Shown: positions 1-9,800, counted from the first letter of the stretch. The stretch is 64,000 nucleotides of DNA from Aeromonas bestiarum (GCF_000819745.1 NZ_CDDA01000015.1:485653-549652), one strand, 5' to 3'. Made by a program: numbers and translations. Notes: a model not told the origin generated them from the letters alone.

Positions 1-265
1 AGCCGGTGTCGAGCCGAGCGAGCTCGACTGGCTGGTGCCGCACCAGGCCAACTTCCGCATCATCAGCGCGACCGCCAAGAAGCTCGGCATGAGCCTCGAC
101 AAGGTGGTGCTGACCCTCGACAAGCACGGCAACACCTCTGCCGCCTCCGTGCCCATCGCTTTCGATGAAGGGGTGCGCGACGGTCGGATCAAACCGGGCC
201 AGCTGGTGCTGCTGGAGGCCTTCGGCGGTGGTTTTGCCTGGGGCTCGGCGCTGGTTCGCCTCTGA
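1..265 (+). CDS. fabH: 3-oxoacyl-ACP synthase III (FabH), 3' part
   Basis: C-terminal part of the initiating condensing enzyme of type II fatty acid synthesis, which joins acetyl-CoA to malonyl-ACP. The frame is open from the window edge (codons begin at base 2) to a TGA at 263-265. The motif VPHQANFRI carries the catalytic His and the motif HGNTSAAS the catalytic Asn of the KAS III Cys-His-Asn triad; the protein ends with the usual [17 protein letters not shown] tail. The Cys-containing N-terminal two thirds lies outside the window. It is followed 71 bases later by fabD, as in most gammaproteobacteria, so it is read as the upstream member of the fab operon. Confidence 0.97.
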   Translation, partial: AGVEPSELDWLVPHQANFRIISATAKKLGMSLDKVVLTLDKHGNTSAASVPIAFDEGVRDGRIKPGQLVLLEAFGGGFAWGSALVRL

Positions 266-336
266 TCTTCAGCGGGATGGGCCCTGCGCCATCCCGCGAC
301 CGATTTCGTTTTCGTCTTACCTTAAAGGAATCAATG

Positions 337-1272
337 ATGACCCAATTTGCCATTGCCTTCCCGGGACAAGGCTCCCAAACCGTCGGCATGCTGGCCGAGC
401 TGGCCGAGCAGCACGCCGTGATCAAGGAAACCTTCGCCGAGGCGAACCAGGTGCTGGGTTATGACCTGTTTGCCCTGGTCATGGATGGTCCGGTTGAAGA
501 TCTGAACAAGACATGGCGTACTCAGCCGGCGCTGCTGACCGCCTCCGTCGCGCTCTGGCGTTTGTGGCAACAGCAGGGTGGGGCAACCCCCGCCGTCATG
601 GCCGGTCACAGCCTGGGGGAATATTCCGCCCTGGTGTGCAGCGGTGCCCTGGCCTTTGGCGACGCGGTCAAACTGGTTGAACTGCGTGGTCTGGCCATGC
701 AGGAAGCGGTGCCGGAAGGCACAGGTGCCATGGCCGCCATCATAGGTCTGGATAACGAGGCCATCGCCGCCAACTGCGAAAAAGCGGCGCAAGGTCAGGT
801 CGTGTCCCCGGTCAACTTCAACTCCCCGGGCCAGGTGGTGATCGCCGGTCACAAGGAAGCGGTTGAGCGCGCCAACGTCTTGATGAAAGAGTCTGGTGCC
901 AAACGTGCGCTGCCGTTGCCGGTCTCTGTACCCTCCCACTGCGCCCTGATGAAACCGGCGGCAGAAAAACTGGCGGCTGCGCTGGACGGGATCGAGATCA
1001 AGGTTCCAACCATCGCAGTCATCAATAATGTCGACGTGTCCTGTGAACAGGATCCGGCCGCCATCAAGCAGGCCCTGGTGCGTCAGCTGTTCAGTCCGGT
1101 CCGTTGGTCCGAGACGGTGGAGCGGATGGCCAATGAGGGTGTCACCCTCGAGATCGAGATGGGGCCGGGCAAGGTATTGACCGGGCTGGCCAAGCGCATC
1201 GACAAGCGCGTGGAAGGCATTCACGCCAACGATGCTGCCTCTTTCGAGCTGGCGCTGGCCCAGTCCAAGTAA
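337..1272 (+). CDS. fabD: malonyl-CoA:ACP transacylase (FabD)
   Basis: Transfers malonyl from CoA to acyl carrier protein, supplying the extender unit for fatty acid elongation in the cytoplasm. The 311-residue protein starts MTQFAIAFPGQGSQ, matching the E. coli start and length (309); I prefer the second of two adjacent ATGs (334 and 337) because it gives about 7 bases to the AAGGA at 325-329. The GHSLGE motif puts the nucleophile at Ser92, and SVPSHCALM contains the catalytic His. It lies 13 bases upstream of fabG and is clearly in the same operon. Confidence 0.97.
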   Translation: MTQFAIAFPGQGSQTVGMLAELAEQHAVIKETFAEANQVLGYDLFALVMDGPVEDLNKTWRTQPALLTASVALWRLWQQQGGATPAVMAGHSLGEYSALVCSGALAFGDAVKLVELRGLAMQEAVPEGTGAMAAIIGLDNEAIAANCEKAAQGQVVSPVNFNSPGQVVIAGHKEAVERANVLMKESGAKRALPLPVSVPSHCALMKPAAEKLAAALDGIEIKVPTIAVINNVDVSCEQDPAAIKQALVRQLFSPVRWSETVERMANEGVTLEIEMGPGKVLTGLAKRIDKRVEGIHANDAASFELALAQSK

Positions 1273-1285
1273 ACAGGAGCAGATC

Positions 1286-2020
1286 ATGAGTTTTACCGAT
1301 AAGGTTGTGTTGGTGACAGGTGCCAGTCGTGGTATCGGCCGGGCGATTGCCGAAACATTTGCGGCCCGTGGCGCAAAAGTCGTCGGCACTGCGACCAGCG
1401 AAAGCGGCGCAGAGGCAATCAGCGCCTATCTGGGTGAGCAGGGTTGCGGCATGGCACTGAACGTGACCAGTCCGGAATCCATCGAAACTGTCTTTGCGGC
1501 CATCAAGGCACGCTTTGGCGAGATCGACATCCTGATCAACAATGCCGGCATTACCCGCGACAACCTGTTGATGCGCATGAAAGATGATGAGTGGAATGAA
1601 ATCATCGACACCAATCTCACCTCACTGTACCGTCTGAGCAAGCCGGTATTGCGTGCCATGATGAAGAAGCGTCATGGCCGGATCATCAGCATAGGCTCAG
1701 TGGTCGGTACCATGGGCAATGCGGGCCAGGTCAACTATGCCGCCGCCAAGGCGGGCCTGGTTGGCTTTACCAAATCGTTGGCACGGGAAGTGGCATCCCG
1801 TGGTATCACAGTGAATGCGGTTGCGCCCGGTTTCATCGAGACCGACATGACCCGTGCCCTGAATGACGATCAACGTGCCGGCATCATGAATCAGGTGCCT
1901 GCCGCCCGTTTGGGCGATCCAAAAGAAATTGCCGCAGCTGTGGTATTCTTGGCGTCTGATGACGCCGCCTATATCACTGGCGAAACCCTGCATGTTAATG
2001 GCGGGATGTACATGGTGTAA
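1286..2020 (+). CDS. fabG: 3-oxoacyl-ACP reductase (FabG)
   Basis: NADPH-dependent reduction of 3-oxoacyl-ACP, the first reductive step of each elongation cycle. It is a classical short-chain dehydrogenase of 244 residues, the same length as E. coli FabG: TGASRGIG cofactor loop at residues 11-18, NNAG motif, then Ser (ISIGSVVG) and Tyr-x3-Lys (YAAAKAG) of the catalytic set. The start ATG follows an ACAGGAGC ribosome site. It ends in the typical GGMYMV. The 157 bases to acpP probably hold the strong separate acpP promoter usual in this operon. Confidence 0.97.
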   Translation: MSFTDKVVLVTGASRGIGRAIAETFAARGAKVVGTATSESGAEAISAYLGEQGCGMALNVTSPESIETVFAAIKARFGEIDILINNAGITRDNLLMRMKDDEWNEIIDTNLTSLYRLSKPVLRAMMKKRHGRIISIGSVVGTMGNAGQVNYAAAKAGLVGFTKSLAREVASRGITVNAVAPGFIETDMTRALNDDQRAGIMNQVPAARLGDPKEIAAAVVFLASDDAAYITGETLHVNGGMYMV

Positions 2021-2177
2021 TCAATTTGTCGTGAGATCTGTTCAAATTTGCGATAGTACGCCGAAGTTTGGCGAATTTCGTGGTTTGACCAGCGGCAAGC
2101 TACTTGCAAACTCACGTCAATTGAATAAACTACCCCAACCAGACGCAATAGCGTATTTTTAAAGGAAAATTCAGGTC

Positions 2178-2414
2178 ATGAGCAACATCGAAGAACGCGT
2201 AAAGAAAATCATCATCGAACAACTGGGTGTTAAAGAGGAAGACGTTAAAAACGCTGCCTCCTTCGTCGACGACCTGGGCGCTGACTCTTTGGATACCGTT
2301 GAACTGGTAATGGCGCTGGAAGAAGAATTCGATACCGAAATTCCTGATGAAGAAGCCGAGAAGATCACCACTGTTCAAGCGGCTATCGATTACATCACCG
2401 CTAATCAGGAATAA
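2178..2414 (+). CDS. acpP: acyl carrier protein (AcpP)
   Basis: Carries growing acyl chains on a 4'-phosphopantetheine arm. The protein has 78 residues and is very acidic, as expected; the attachment site is Ser37 in [19 protein letters not shown] precedes the ATG. Composition is more AT-rich and codon use more biased than in its neighbours, typical of a very highly expressed gene. A strong hairpin terminator follows immediately. Confidence 0.99.
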   Translation: MSNIEERVKKIIIEQLGVKEEDVKNAASFVDDLGADSLDTVELVMALEEEFDTEIPDEEAEKITTVQAAIDYITANQE

Positions 2415-2426
2415 GTTCCTGTTCTG

Positions 2427-2456
2427 AAAGAAGCGGCCCAAGGGCCGCTTCTTTTA
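2427..2456 (+). terminator. intrinsic terminator after acpP
   Basis: Perfect 13-bp stem, AAAGAAGCGGCCC (2427-2439) pairing with 2442-2454 across a two-base AA loop, ending in a short T run. It lies between acpP and fabF and probably lets acpP be transcribed in excess of the rest of the operon. Confidence 0.85.
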
Positions 2457-2495
2457 TGTTTACCCCTTTCAAAATAGCTCTCGGAGACTAGCTCA

Positions 2496-3737
2496 GTGTC
2501 AAAACGCAGAGTCGTGGTGACCGGCCTGGGGATGCTTTCCCCGGTGGGCAACACTGCCGAATCCAGCTGGCAAGCCCTGCTCAACGGGCAGAGCGGCATT
2601 TCTCCCATCGAACACTTTGATGCCAGCGAGTTTGCGACCCGTTTCGCAGGCCAGGTCAAAGAGTTTGATCCCGAACAGTACGGTATCAACCGCAAAGAAG
2701 CCCGCAAGATGGATCCCTTCATCCAGTACGGCGTGGCGGCGGGGATCCAGGCACTGGATGACTCGGGTCTGGTGATCAACGAAGAGAACGCAGAACGGGT
2801 TGGCGTGGCCATAGGTTCCGGCATCGGCGGTCTGGGTCTGATCGAACAGAACCACAGCAGCCTGATCAACGGTGGCCCGCGCAAGCTGAGCCCCTTCTTC
2901 GTACCGTCCACCATCATCAATATGGTGTCCGGTCATCTCTCCATCATGAAGGGTCTGCAAGGCCCCAACATAGCCGTGACCACAGCCTGTACTACGGGTA
3001 CCCATGCCATCGGCATGGCCGGCCGTATGATCGCCTACGGTGATGCGGACGTGATGGTGGCCGGTGGTACCGAAAAAGCCTCCACCCCGATGGGAATGGG
3101 CGGTTTCGCGGCGGCCAAGGCGCTCTCTACCCGCAACGACGAGCCGCAAAAGGCAAGCCGTCCGTGGGACAAGGATCGCGACGGTTTCGTGCTGGGTGAC
3201 GGCGCCGGTGTGCTGGTACTGGAAGAGTACGAACACGCCAGGGCCCGCGGCGCCAAGATCTATGCCGAGCTGGTTGGCTTTGGCATGAGTGGCGATGCCT
3301 ATCATATGACGGCACCTCCCTCTGACGGCAACGGTGGCGCCCGCGCCATGAAGAACGCCATCAAGGATGCCGGCATAGCCCCCGAGCAGATTGGTTACAT
3401 CAATGCTCACGGCACTTCTACCCCGCTGGGGGATGTGGCCGAGCTGCGCGGCATGAAGCAGGTGTTTGGCGAGCATGCCAGCGCCCTGATGATCAGCTCC
3501 ACCAAGTCCATGACCGGCCATCTGCTGGGTGCGGCTGGTGCGATCGAAGCCATCATCACAGTGCTGGCGCTGCGTGATCAGATGGCACCGCCCACCATCA
3601 ATCTGGACAACCCGGATGAAGAGTGTGATCTGGATCTGGTGCCTCATGTGGCCAAGGCCGGTCACTTTGAGTATGCCCTCTCCAATTCCTTCGGTTTTGG
3701 TGGCACCAATGGCTCACTGATCTTCAAACGCGTATAA
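2496..3737 (+). CDS. fabF: 3-oxoacyl-ACP synthase II (FabF)
   Basis: Elongating condensing enzyme (KAS II), which also adjusts the unsaturated to saturated chain balance. The GTG start follows a CGGAGA ribosome site; the resulting N-terminus [18 protein letters not shown] matches E. coli. Length is 413 residues. Catalytic triad: Cys165 in TTACTTG, His305 in NAHGTSTP and His342 in SMTGHLLGA; the C-terminal [13 protein letters not shown] loop is intact. It is transcribed after the acpP terminator and ends just before another terminator. Confidence 0.98.
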   Translation: MSKRRVVVTGLGMLSPVGNTAESSWQALLNGQSGISPIEHFDASEFATRFAGQVKEFDPEQYGINRKEARKMDPFIQYGVAAGIQALDDSGLVINEENAERVGVAIGSGIGGLGLIEQNHSSLINGGPRKLSPFFVPSTIINMVSGHLSIMKGLQGPNIAVTTACTTGTHAIGMAGRMIAYGDADVMVAGGTEKASTPMGMGGFAAAKALSTRNDEPQKASRPWDKDRDGFVLGDGAGVLVLEEYEHARARGAKIYAELVGFGMSGDAYHMTAPPSDGNGGARAMKNAIKDAGIAPEQIGYINAHGTSTPLGDVAELRGMKQVFGEHASALMISSTKSMTGHLLGAAGAIEAIITVLALRDQMAPPTINLDNPDEECDLDLVPHVAKAGHFEYALSNSFGFGGTNGSLIFKRV

Positions 3738-3760
3738 TTCGCCCCAGGGCGGACAGTATG

Positions 3761-3790
3761 GGCCCGATACGTCAGTATCGGGCCTTTTTT
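3761..3790 (+). terminator. intrinsic terminator after fabF
   Basis: GGCCCGATAC (3761-3770), loop GTCA, GTATCGGGCC (3775-3784), then six T. The 10-bp stem lies in a reading frame open upstream of pabC, which argues that pabC starts downstream of it at 3806. Confidence 0.92.
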
Positions 3791-3805
3791 ATCGGAGGGA
3801 TCCTT

Positions 3806-4612
3806 TTGCTTATCAATGGAATGCAGACAGATGCTGTGTCCGCTAGGGATCGTGGGCTGGCCTATGGGGATGGTCATTTCACCACCATGCTGATCAAGCA
3901 TGGTCAGGTTGTCTGGTGGTCGGCCCATCTGGCGCGCCTGCAGCAGGCCAGTGCCAGACTCGGGTTTGCCGAGATGGACTGGTCAACCCTGACCCGCGAG
4001 GTGGCACAGCTTGCCGCCGGCCAGACCCAGGCTGTCGCCAAGGTGATGCTGACCCGTGGTACAGGTGGCCGAGGCTATGACGGCAGCGACTGCCAGACGT
4101 CGACCCGGATCGTCTCCCTTGCCGATTACCCGAGCCACTATCTGGGCTGGCAGCAAAACGGCATTCCACTGCTGGTTTGTCAACAACGGCTCGGTGATGC
4201 CCCCATGCTGGCCGGACTCAAGACCCTGAACCGGCTGGAGCAGGTGTTGCTGAAAAGCGAACTTGCGGCGCGTTCGGGAGTCGAAGGTATAGTCTTGAAC
4301 AGTCGCGGATTTCTGGTAGAAGGTGTCAGTGCCAATCTGTTTTGGCGCCGTGGCAAGACGGTGTTTACACCGGATCTTTCTCACTGCGGTATTGATGGCA
4401 TCATGCGGCGACACGTGATGGGGATGCTAAAACAGATGAGTATTGAACTGCGTGTCGTGGAGGCTCCGTTGGAGTCACTGTGGCAGGCCGAAGAGGTATG
4501 GCTGACCAATACCCTGATGGGCATAGTGCCGGTGAGCGGCATCGGGGATACCCAGTATCCCAGCCCGGTATTGATCCGCCGTTTACAGGAGCGTTTGGTC
4601 ATTGAAGTTTAA
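3806..4612 (+). CDS. pabC: aminodeoxychorismate lyase (PabC)
   Basis: PLP enzyme that converts 4-amino-4-deoxychorismate to p-aminobenzoate and pyruvate for folate synthesis. I choose the TTG at 3806: GGAGGGA lies 5 bases upstream, the product MLINGMQTDAVS aligns with E. coli PabC, and the only upstream ATG (3758) would run through a terminator hairpin. The 268-residue fold-type IV protein has GDGHFTT near the N-terminus, the Schiff-base Lys in GLKTLNRLEQV, and the ANLFWRRG motif. It overlaps the start of mltG by 11 bases, suggesting translational coupling. Confidence 0.93.
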   Translation: MLINGMQTDAVSARDRGLAYGDGHFTTMLIKHGQVVWWSAHLARLQQASARLGFAEMDWSTLTREVAQLAAGQTQAVAKVMLTRGTGGRGYDGSDCQTSTRIVSLADYPSHYLGWQQNGIPLLVCQQRLGDAPMLAGLKTLNRLEQVLLKSELAARSGVEGIVLNSRGFLVEGVSANLFWRRGKTVFTPDLSHCGIDGIMRRHVMGMLKQMSIELRVVEAPLESLWQAEEVWLTNTLMGIVPVSGIGDTQYPSPVLIRRLQERLVIEV

Positions 4613-5603
4613 TCGGCTTTACACCCTGCTCGCGGGCGCGGCACTGACAGTTGCCGTGGCCGGGGGCTATGTACATTACAAATGGCAGCAGGTGGAGACG
4701 CTCACCAACAAGGGGCCGACGCGCCTCTTTACCGTCGAGAAGGGAGCCCACGCGGCGCGTTTGATCGCCGAGCTGGGGGAGGGGGAATCCAGCCCCTGGG
4801 CGGTGCGACTCTGGCTGCGAGGCCATCCTGAGCTGGTTGCCATCAAGTCGGGCACCTACGAGATCAAGGAAGGGGCGCCACTCAAGGAGACCCTCTCCCT
4901 GTTTGCCTCCGGCAAGGAGTTTCACTTCAGCCTCACCTTCGTCGAGGGTTCCCGTTTCGAGGATTGGCTGAAGCAGCTCTCCGGCGCGCCCTATCTGGAG
5001 CGGCTGACCGTGGAGCAATCTGAAGCCGACCTGGCCCAGGAGCTCGGCATCGACAATGGCAAGCTGGAGGGCTGGTTCCTGCCGGAAACTTACGCCTATA
5101 CCACCCATGCCAGTGACATCTCGATCCTGCGTCGTGCCTATCAGGACATGAGGGCTTTCCTGCAACAGAGCTGGGACAATCGCCAGGCCAATCTGCCCTA
5201 CAAGACCCCTTATGAGGCGCTGATCATGGCCTCCATCATCGAGAAAGAGACGGGTCAGCCAGACGAGCGGGCGCAGATCGCCTCGGTGTTCGTCAACCGC
5301 CTGCGCCTTGGCATGAAGCTGCAGACAGATCCTACCGTCATCTACGGGGTCAAGGATCGTTACGATGGCAATATCCGCCGCAGCGATCTGACGGACGTGA
5401 ATCCGTACAACACCTATGTGATAGACGGCCTGCCGCCCACGCCCATCGCCATGCCGGGCAAGGCCTCCATCGAAGCGGCGCTCAACCCCAAGTCGACCGA
5501 CTATCTCTATTTTGTCGCCAAGGGGGGCGGTGCCCACTATTTCTCCAAGACCCTCGATGAACACAATCGGGCGGTTCGCGAATACATATTGAAGAAGCCC
5601 TAA
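4602..5603 (+). CDS. mltG: endolytic murein transglycosylase (MltG)
   Basis: Inner-membrane lytic transglycosylase that cleaves nascent glycan strands and sets their length. The TTG start at 4602 follows AGGAG with a 10-base spacing and overlaps pabC. It has one N-terminal membrane segment (about residues 5-24) and then a periplasmic LysM-like and YceG domain. The catalytic Glu lies in [10 protein letters not shown], followed by the diagnostic [18 protein letters not shown]. At 333 residues it is close to E. coli MltG (340). Its stop overlaps the tmk start (TAATG), so the operon continues. Confidence 0.96.
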   Translation: MKFNRLYTLLAGAALTVAVAGGYVHYKWQQVETLTNKGPTRLFTVEKGAHAARLIAELGEGESSPWAVRLWLRGHPELVAIKSGTYEIKEGAPLKETLSLFASGKEFHFSLTFVEGSRFEDWLKQLSGAPYLERLTVEQSEADLAQELGIDNGKLEGWFLPETYAYTTHASDISILRRAYQDMRAFLQQSWDNRQANLPYKTPYEALIMASIIEKETGQPDERAQIASVFVNRLRLGMKLQTDPTVIYGVKDRYDGNIRRSDLTDVNPYNTYVIDGLPPTPIAMPGKASIEAALNPKSTDYLYFVAKGGGAHYFSKTLDEHNRAVREYILKKP

Positions 5604-6244
5604 TGTCTAAATTTATTGTGATTGAAGGACTGGAAGGGGCAGGGAAGAGCTCCGCGGTACGTTATGTTACCGATTATCTGCAACGCCACGGCATCGACAA
5701 GATTGAGTGCACCCGTGAGCCCGGGGGAACCCCGCTGGCCGAGCGAATGCGCGCCATCGTCAAAGAGGTGCACGACGAGCGCCTCACCATAGAAGCCGAG
5801 TTGCTGCTCATGTACGCCTCCCGGGTGCAACTGGTCGAGACCCGCATCAAGCCGGCACTGGCTGAGGGGCGCTGGGTGGTGGGGGATCGTCACGATCTCT
5901 CCTCCCAGGCCTATCAGGGCGGCGGTCGCGGTATCGATGCCAACCTCATCGGTGCCATCAAGCAGGCGGTGCTCGGTGACTTCAAGCCGGATCTCACCCT
6001 CTATCTCGATATCGATCCTGCCCTTGGTTTGCAGCGGGCCCGTCATCGTGGTGAGCTGGACAGGATCGAACTGGAGCAGCTCAGCTTCTTCGAGCGCACT
6101 CGCAGCCGTTATCTCGAACTGGCTGCCAAGGATGATTCCATCCGGGTGATCGATGCCGGACAAACCCCGGATCAGGTCAAAGCCGCCATCGAGGCCGCAC
6201 TGGACCACTACCTGTCGAACGAGCGCGTATGTATCCCTGGCTGA
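5603..6244 (+). CDS. tmk: thymidylate kinase (Tmk)
   Basis: Phosphorylates dTMP to dTDP. The P-loop GLEGAGKSS is at residues 9-17, followed by the dTMP-binding [11 protein letters not shown] and the DRH motif ([18 protein letters not shown]), with a lid region rich in Arg. Length 213 residues is standard. The ATG overlaps the mltG stop by one base and the gene's 3' end overlaps holB by 16 bases, the conserved tmk-holB arrangement. Confidence 0.97.
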   Translation: MSKFIVIEGLEGAGKSSAVRYVTDYLQRHGIDKIECTREPGGTPLAERMRAIVKEVHDERLTIEAELLLMYASRVQLVETRIKPALAEGRWVVGDRHDLSSQAYQGGGRGIDANLIGAIKQAVLGDFKPDLTLYLDIDPALGLQRARHRGELDRIELEQLSFFERTRSRYLELAAKDDSIRVIDAGQTPDQVKAAIEAALDHYLSNERVCIPG

Positions 6245-7176
6245 TCCCGGATTGGCATGCCCTGAGCCAGACGGCCCAGGCGGGTCGGCTTGGCCATGCC
6301 TGGCTGCTGCTCGGCGATCCCGGGCTTGGCAAGGAGCAGCTTGCAGAACGATTGGCGCGCTTGCACCTCTGCCAGCAACCGGATCGGGGGGAACCCTGCG
6401 GCCAGTGCCACTCCTGCCAGCTGTTTGACAAGGGTCATCACCCGGATCTCGGCACCCTGCCTGCTGACAGCAAGACCATAGGGGTCGAGGCCATTCGCGA
6501 GATCTGTGCTCGCTTGCAGAACTCGGCCCAGCTCGGCCGTGGCAAGGTGGTGATCATCCCGGATGCGGAGCGCATGACGGAGTCCGCCGCCAACGCCTTG
6601 CTGAAAACCCTGGAGGAGCCGGCCGGCGACAGTCTCTTGTTGCTGATCGCCTCCCAGGTTTCCCGTCTGTTGCCCACCATTTTGAGTCGCTGCCACAAGC
6701 ATGTCTGCCAGTTGCCGACGGAAGGTGAGACGGTTCGCTGGCTGGCCGAGCAGGGTCATCAGGCCACATTGGCCCAGGTGCGGATCTGTCAGGGTGCCCC
6801 GCTGCGGGTGCTGCGCTACATCGACGAGCAGCAGGACGGCAAACGCCGGGAGTTGCTGGAGAGTTTCGTCTCCCTGTCACAGACCCCGACCCGGGCCAAC
6901 CATGTCTGCAGCCAGCTGGCGGATGAAACCCAGGTCAGACTGCACTGGTTGCAGTTGTTCTTGTGCGATGCACTCAAGACTCAGGCCGGCTGTGGTCATC
7001 ATCAGCTGGCGATGCCGGATCTGGCGGCCCTCAGCCAGCAGTTGGCCGAAGGCAACTCCAGCGAAAAATTGCTGGAGGCGGAGCAGCAGCTCGTGGCGCT
7101 CAAGGCTGCCTGCCAACCTGGCCAGCTCTCCAATCCCACCATTCATCTGATGAACTGGCTCAGCCGCTGGTTATAA
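6229..7176 (+). CDS. holB: DNA polymerase III delta' subunit (HolB)
   Basis: Clamp-loader subunit that works with gamma/tau and delta to open the beta clamp. AAA+-type N-terminal region ([13 protein letters not shown]), then four cysteines (LCQQP...CGQCHSCQ) that form the structural zinc module of delta', the [10 protein letters not shown] motif and the SRC motif (ILSRCHK). 315 residues. It begins inside tmk, so translation is probably coupled. The Walker A region GDPGLGKE is more complete than in E. coli delta', which does not hydrolyse ATP; whether it binds ATP here cannot be said. Confidence 0.95.
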   Translation: MYPWLIPDWHALSQTAQAGRLGHAWLLLGDPGLGKEQLAERLARLHLCQQPDRGEPCGQCHSCQLFDKGHHPDLGTLPADSKTIGVEAIREICARLQNSAQLGRGKVVIIPDAERMTESAANALLKTLEEPAGDSLLLLIASQVSRLLPTILSRCHKHVCQLPTEGETVRWLAEQGHQATLAQVRICQGAPLRVLRYIDEQQDGKRRELLESFVSLSQTPTRANHVCSQLADETQVRLHWLQLFLCDALKTQAGCGHHQLAMPDLAALSQQLAEGNSSEKLLEAEQQLVALKAACQPGQLSNPTIHLMNWLSRWL

Positions 7177-7201
7177 CACTGACAAGACGCAAAGGTTCTT
7201 T

Positions 7202-7981
7202 ATGTTACTCGTTGATTCCCATTGCCACCTCGATCGCCTCAGCTATGGCAGCAAGCAGACCGACATGGCCGATGTGCTGGCCAAGGCCGCGCAGCAGGAC
7301 GTGGGATACTTTCTGTGTGTGAGCGTCACCCAGGCACAATTCCCGACCATGCTGGCGGCGATCGCCGCTTATCCCCAGGTGTTTGCTTCCTGTGGCGTGC
7401 ATCCGCTCAATCAGGAACCCGGTGTCGATGCGGAGCTGTTGCTGACGCAGGCCAGCGATGAAAGAGTGGTGGCCATAGGGGAAACCGGGCTCGACTACTT
7501 CTACTCGCCGGAAAACAAGGAGGTACAGCAAGCCTCCTTCCGCGAACACATCCGGGTCGCCCGCGCCTTGAACAAGCCGCTGATCATACACACCCGTGAT
7601 GCCCAGCAAGATACCCTGCAGATCATGCGTGAAGAGGGCGCCGACCAGGTGGGTGGTGTGTTGCACTGTTTCACCGAATCCCTGGAGATGGCCCAGGCCG
7701 CCATGGAAATGGGCTTTTATATTTCCATTTCCGGCATAGCGACCTTCAAGAATGCGTCCGCGCTGCAAGCCGTGGTCAAGGCGTTGCCGCTGGCGCGCTT
7801 GCTGGTCGAAACGGACTCTCCCTATCTTGCCCCCGTTCCTCATCGGGGGAGGGAGAACGAACCCGCCTTCGTACGCGATGTTGCCCAATTCGTTGCCGAC
7901 CTTCGCCAGATCCCGCTGGCCGAGTTGGCGGAAGCGACCAGCCGCAACTTCTTCGAACTGTTCAAGTTGGCAAAAAAATAA
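7202..7981 (+). CDS. TatD-family metal-dependent hydrolase (YcfH-like)
   Basis: Amidohydrolase-superfamily TIM-barrel protein, probably a metal-dependent DNase/deoxyribonuclease of the TatD family. Metal ligands are visible: H7 and H9 (SHCHLD), Glu in GETGLDYFY, His in IIHTRDA and HCFTES, and Asp in ETDSPYLAP. 259 residues. It lies 25 bases after holB, the same position as ycfH in E. coli, so it is the last gene of the operon. A terminator follows. Family assignment is firm; the physiological substrate is not known from sequence. Confidence 0.94.
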   Translation: MLLVDSHCHLDRLSYGSKQTDMADVLAKAAQQDVGYFLCVSVTQAQFPTMLAAIAAYPQVFASCGVHPLNQEPGVDAELLLTQASDERVVAIGETGLDYFYSPENKEVQQASFREHIRVARALNKPLIIHTRDAQQDTLQIMREEGADQVGGVLHCFTESLEMAQAAMEMGFYISISGIATFKNASALQAVVKALPLARLLVETDSPYLAPVPHRGRENEPAFVRDVAQFVADLRQIPLAELAEATSRNFFELFKLAKK

Positions 7982-7987
7982 ACGACT

Positions 7988-8016
7988 AGGCCCCGGATAA
8001 CGGGGCCTCTTTATTT
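7988..8016 (+). terminator. intrinsic terminator ending the fab-holB-tatD cluster
   Basis: AGGCCCCG (7988-7995), loop GATAA, CGGGGCCT (8001-8008), then CTTTATTT. Confidence 0.85.
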
Positions 8017-8179
8017 CAAATCACCCGCACATTCCCCTCGTCAGCATTGTCTACGCCACATGTTATCTCTCACTGTTATTGAATGTCAGCATAATGACAT
8101 CGCGGATAAACCGGCCGACTAAAGATGCTATTGCTGCAGGTGAGCATCGAGGTTCAAAGGGTTTAATCAAGGTCTCTAT

Positions 8180-8209
8180 AAGTATCGATAATATTCATTA
8201 TCGATACTT
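8180..8209. repeat. perfect inverted repeat upstream of the lone recombinase gene
   Basis: Two 13-base arms, AAGTATCGATAAT (8180-8192) and ATTATCGATACTT (8197-8209), separated by ATTC. It lies 60 bases before the recombinase start, with no T run. The arms are GATC/ATCGAT-like and AT-rich inside a GC-rich backbone. It could be a recombination core site, an autoregulatory operator, or simply a hairpin in the leader. A second shorter inverted repeat (AGGATC at 8221-8226 and GATCCT at 8233-8238) follows it. Confidence 0.6.
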
Positions 8210-8268
8210 GATGTATATGAAGGATCCTGTAAGATCCTCCCAAACTTCATATTGAATCATAGACTTAC

Positions 8269-9297
8269 GTGGCTTATCCGACCCTTGCCCCCTCCGCTCA
8301 TCAGTCATTGCAGACTGTGTTCGATCCTCAGCTCAATAGCCGGGCGAGACGCTTCTTGCGCAGTGCCAAGGCGGATTCCACCCTCAATGCCTATCAGGCT
8401 GACACCCGTATCTTCGTGTTCTGGTGCCAGCTGCATGGGCTGGATCCACTGCAAACCACCCATCACGACATCATGAATTTTCTGGCAGATCAGGCCGATG
8501 GCATATTGGCGGACTGGGTATGGCTGGACAAGGAAGAGGGCAAGGGGGAACTGCGCAACGGCGAGCCGCGCAAACCCGCGACCCTGGTGAGACGACTGGC
8601 CGGGATCCGCTACGCCTTCAAGCAGAAGGGCATCCATCCCATGCCGACCGAACATGCCGAAATCAAGGAGATGATGCGCGGCATAGTGCGCCTTGGCGAT
8701 AACCGCAAGCGCAAGACGGGGGCGCTGACCCTGCAACCCTTGGCCAGGGTACTCGATGAAATCGATACTTCCAGTCTGGCCGGTTTGCGGGATCACACCC
8801 TGCTGCTGTTGATGTTCAGCGGGGCTCTGCGTCGCTCGGAGGCGGCCAGAATCGAGGTCAGCGACCTCGATTTTGTGGGGCAGGGGATCCGACTTCGACT
8901 CAAGCCGAGCAAGCATCAGCTCCATGAAACCGAGATAGCACTCATACCCGGCAAGCAATATTGTCCCGTCTCGGCGCTGCACTCCTGGCTTAAAAAAAGC
9001 CGGATCGGCGAGGGGGCGCTGTTTCGTCGCATGAACCGCTGGGGTCAGCTTATGTCGGAACCCCTCGGTCCCCAGGGGATAAACCTGATGATCAAGCGGC
9101 GCACCGGCCAGGCCATCGACGATCTCTATGTCAGTGGCCACAGCCTGCGACGGGGATTCATCACCTCGGCCGTCACCGCCGGCAAACCCATGAACAAGAT
9201 CATCGAGGTGACTCGCCACAAGGACATGCGTACCCTGCAGGAGTATTTCGACGATGCCCACAAGTTCTCCGATCATGCCCTGGATGGTTTGTTGTGA
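8269..9297 (+). CDS. lone tyrosine recombinase
   Basis: Site-specific tyrosine recombinase/integrase. GTG start, 342 residues. The N-terminal core-binding domain (about 25-110) is followed by the catalytic domain with Arg in FSGALRRSEAARI, the HxxR box HSLRRGFITSAV, the second His in VTRHKDMRTL and the nucleophile Tyr in QEYFDDAH. Composition is like the chromosome and no cargo, excisionase or phage gene is adjacent, so it looks like a resident or domesticated recombinase rather than a recent element. The inverted repeat at 8180-8209 may be its target or operator. It is not XerC or XerD by sequence, as far as I can judge. Confidence 0.88.
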   Translation: MAYPTLAPSAHQSLQTVFDPQLNSRARRFLRSAKADSTLNAYQADTRIFVFWCQLHGLDPLQTTHHDIMNFLADQADGILADWVWLDKEEGKGELRNGEPRKPATLVRRLAGIRYAFKQKGIHPMPTEHAEIKEMMRGIVRLGDNRKRKTGALTLQPLARVLDEIDTSSLAGLRDHTLLLLMFSGALRRSEAARIEVSDLDFVGQGIRLRLKPSKHQLHETEIALIPGKQYCPVSALHSWLKKSRIGEGALFRRMNRWGQLMSEPLGPQGINLMIKRRTGQAIDDLYVSGHSLRRGFITSAVTAGKPMNKIIEVTRHKDMRTLQEYFDDAHKFSDHALDGLL

Positions 9298-9466
9298 CAC
9301 TCCGCGTCACTGCATTTTTTATGTTAAATTTCATCTTGTTGATCTGATGATATATTTGTCGCGCTTTGCCAAGGTGCTCGATGGGAGGGGAGAATCCTCT
9401 TGTTCAGGCAACAATGTGCCACAGGTTAGAGATAACAAACCTTAAAGAAGAACATTGCAAGGTCAT

Positions 9467-9739
9467 ATGAGCCAGGAAATAAACGTGAATGAGGCCCAAG
9501 AGGCTGTCCCGCACAACAATGCCGAGCGGCAGCGTCAACATGTGAAGCGTAAACAGGAAACCCACAGCCGGTTGCAGTGCTGGATCAGCAATCGTCACGC
9601 AGAGCGGCTGCAGGCGTTGGGGTTGCACCTCGAAGACAGTCAAGCCTCACTCATCGAGCAGGCGATCGATCTGCTCTATCAACATGAGCTGTCATCCCAA
9701 CCCCAGGTTGAGCAAGAGATGGCTGAGGCATTCGAGTGA
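9467..9739 (+). CDS. small ribbon-helix-helix-like protein
   Basis: 90-residue protein, not recognised by name. The N-terminus is polar and basic (ERQRQHVKRKQETHSR); the centre LQCWISNRHAERLQALGLHLEDSQASLIEQAIDLLYQHEL has the spacing of a ribbon-helix-helix DNA-binding domain (short strand, two helices); the tail is acidic. The ATG at 9467 has AAGG close upstream; a TTG at 9455 is an alternative start. It follows the lone recombinase on the same strand by 170 bases and could be its regulator, but that is only inference from position. Confidence 0.6.
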   Translation: MSQEINVNEAQEAVPHNNAERQRQHVKRKQETHSRLQCWISNRHAERLQALGLHLEDSQASLIEQAIDLLYQHELSSQPQVEQEMAEAFE

Positions 9740-9766
9740 GAGACGGGAAACTGAAAGTGCGGACAT

Positions 9767-9800
9767 AAAAAAAGCCAGGTACGAATTCCTTGTACCTGGC
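9767..9800 (-). terminator. intrinsic terminator for rsmF
   Basis: GCCAGGTAC (9774-9782) pairs with GTACCTGGC (9792-9800); on the minus strand the stem is followed by seven T (bases 9773-9767). It lies 150 bases beyond the rsmF stop. Confidence 0.8.
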
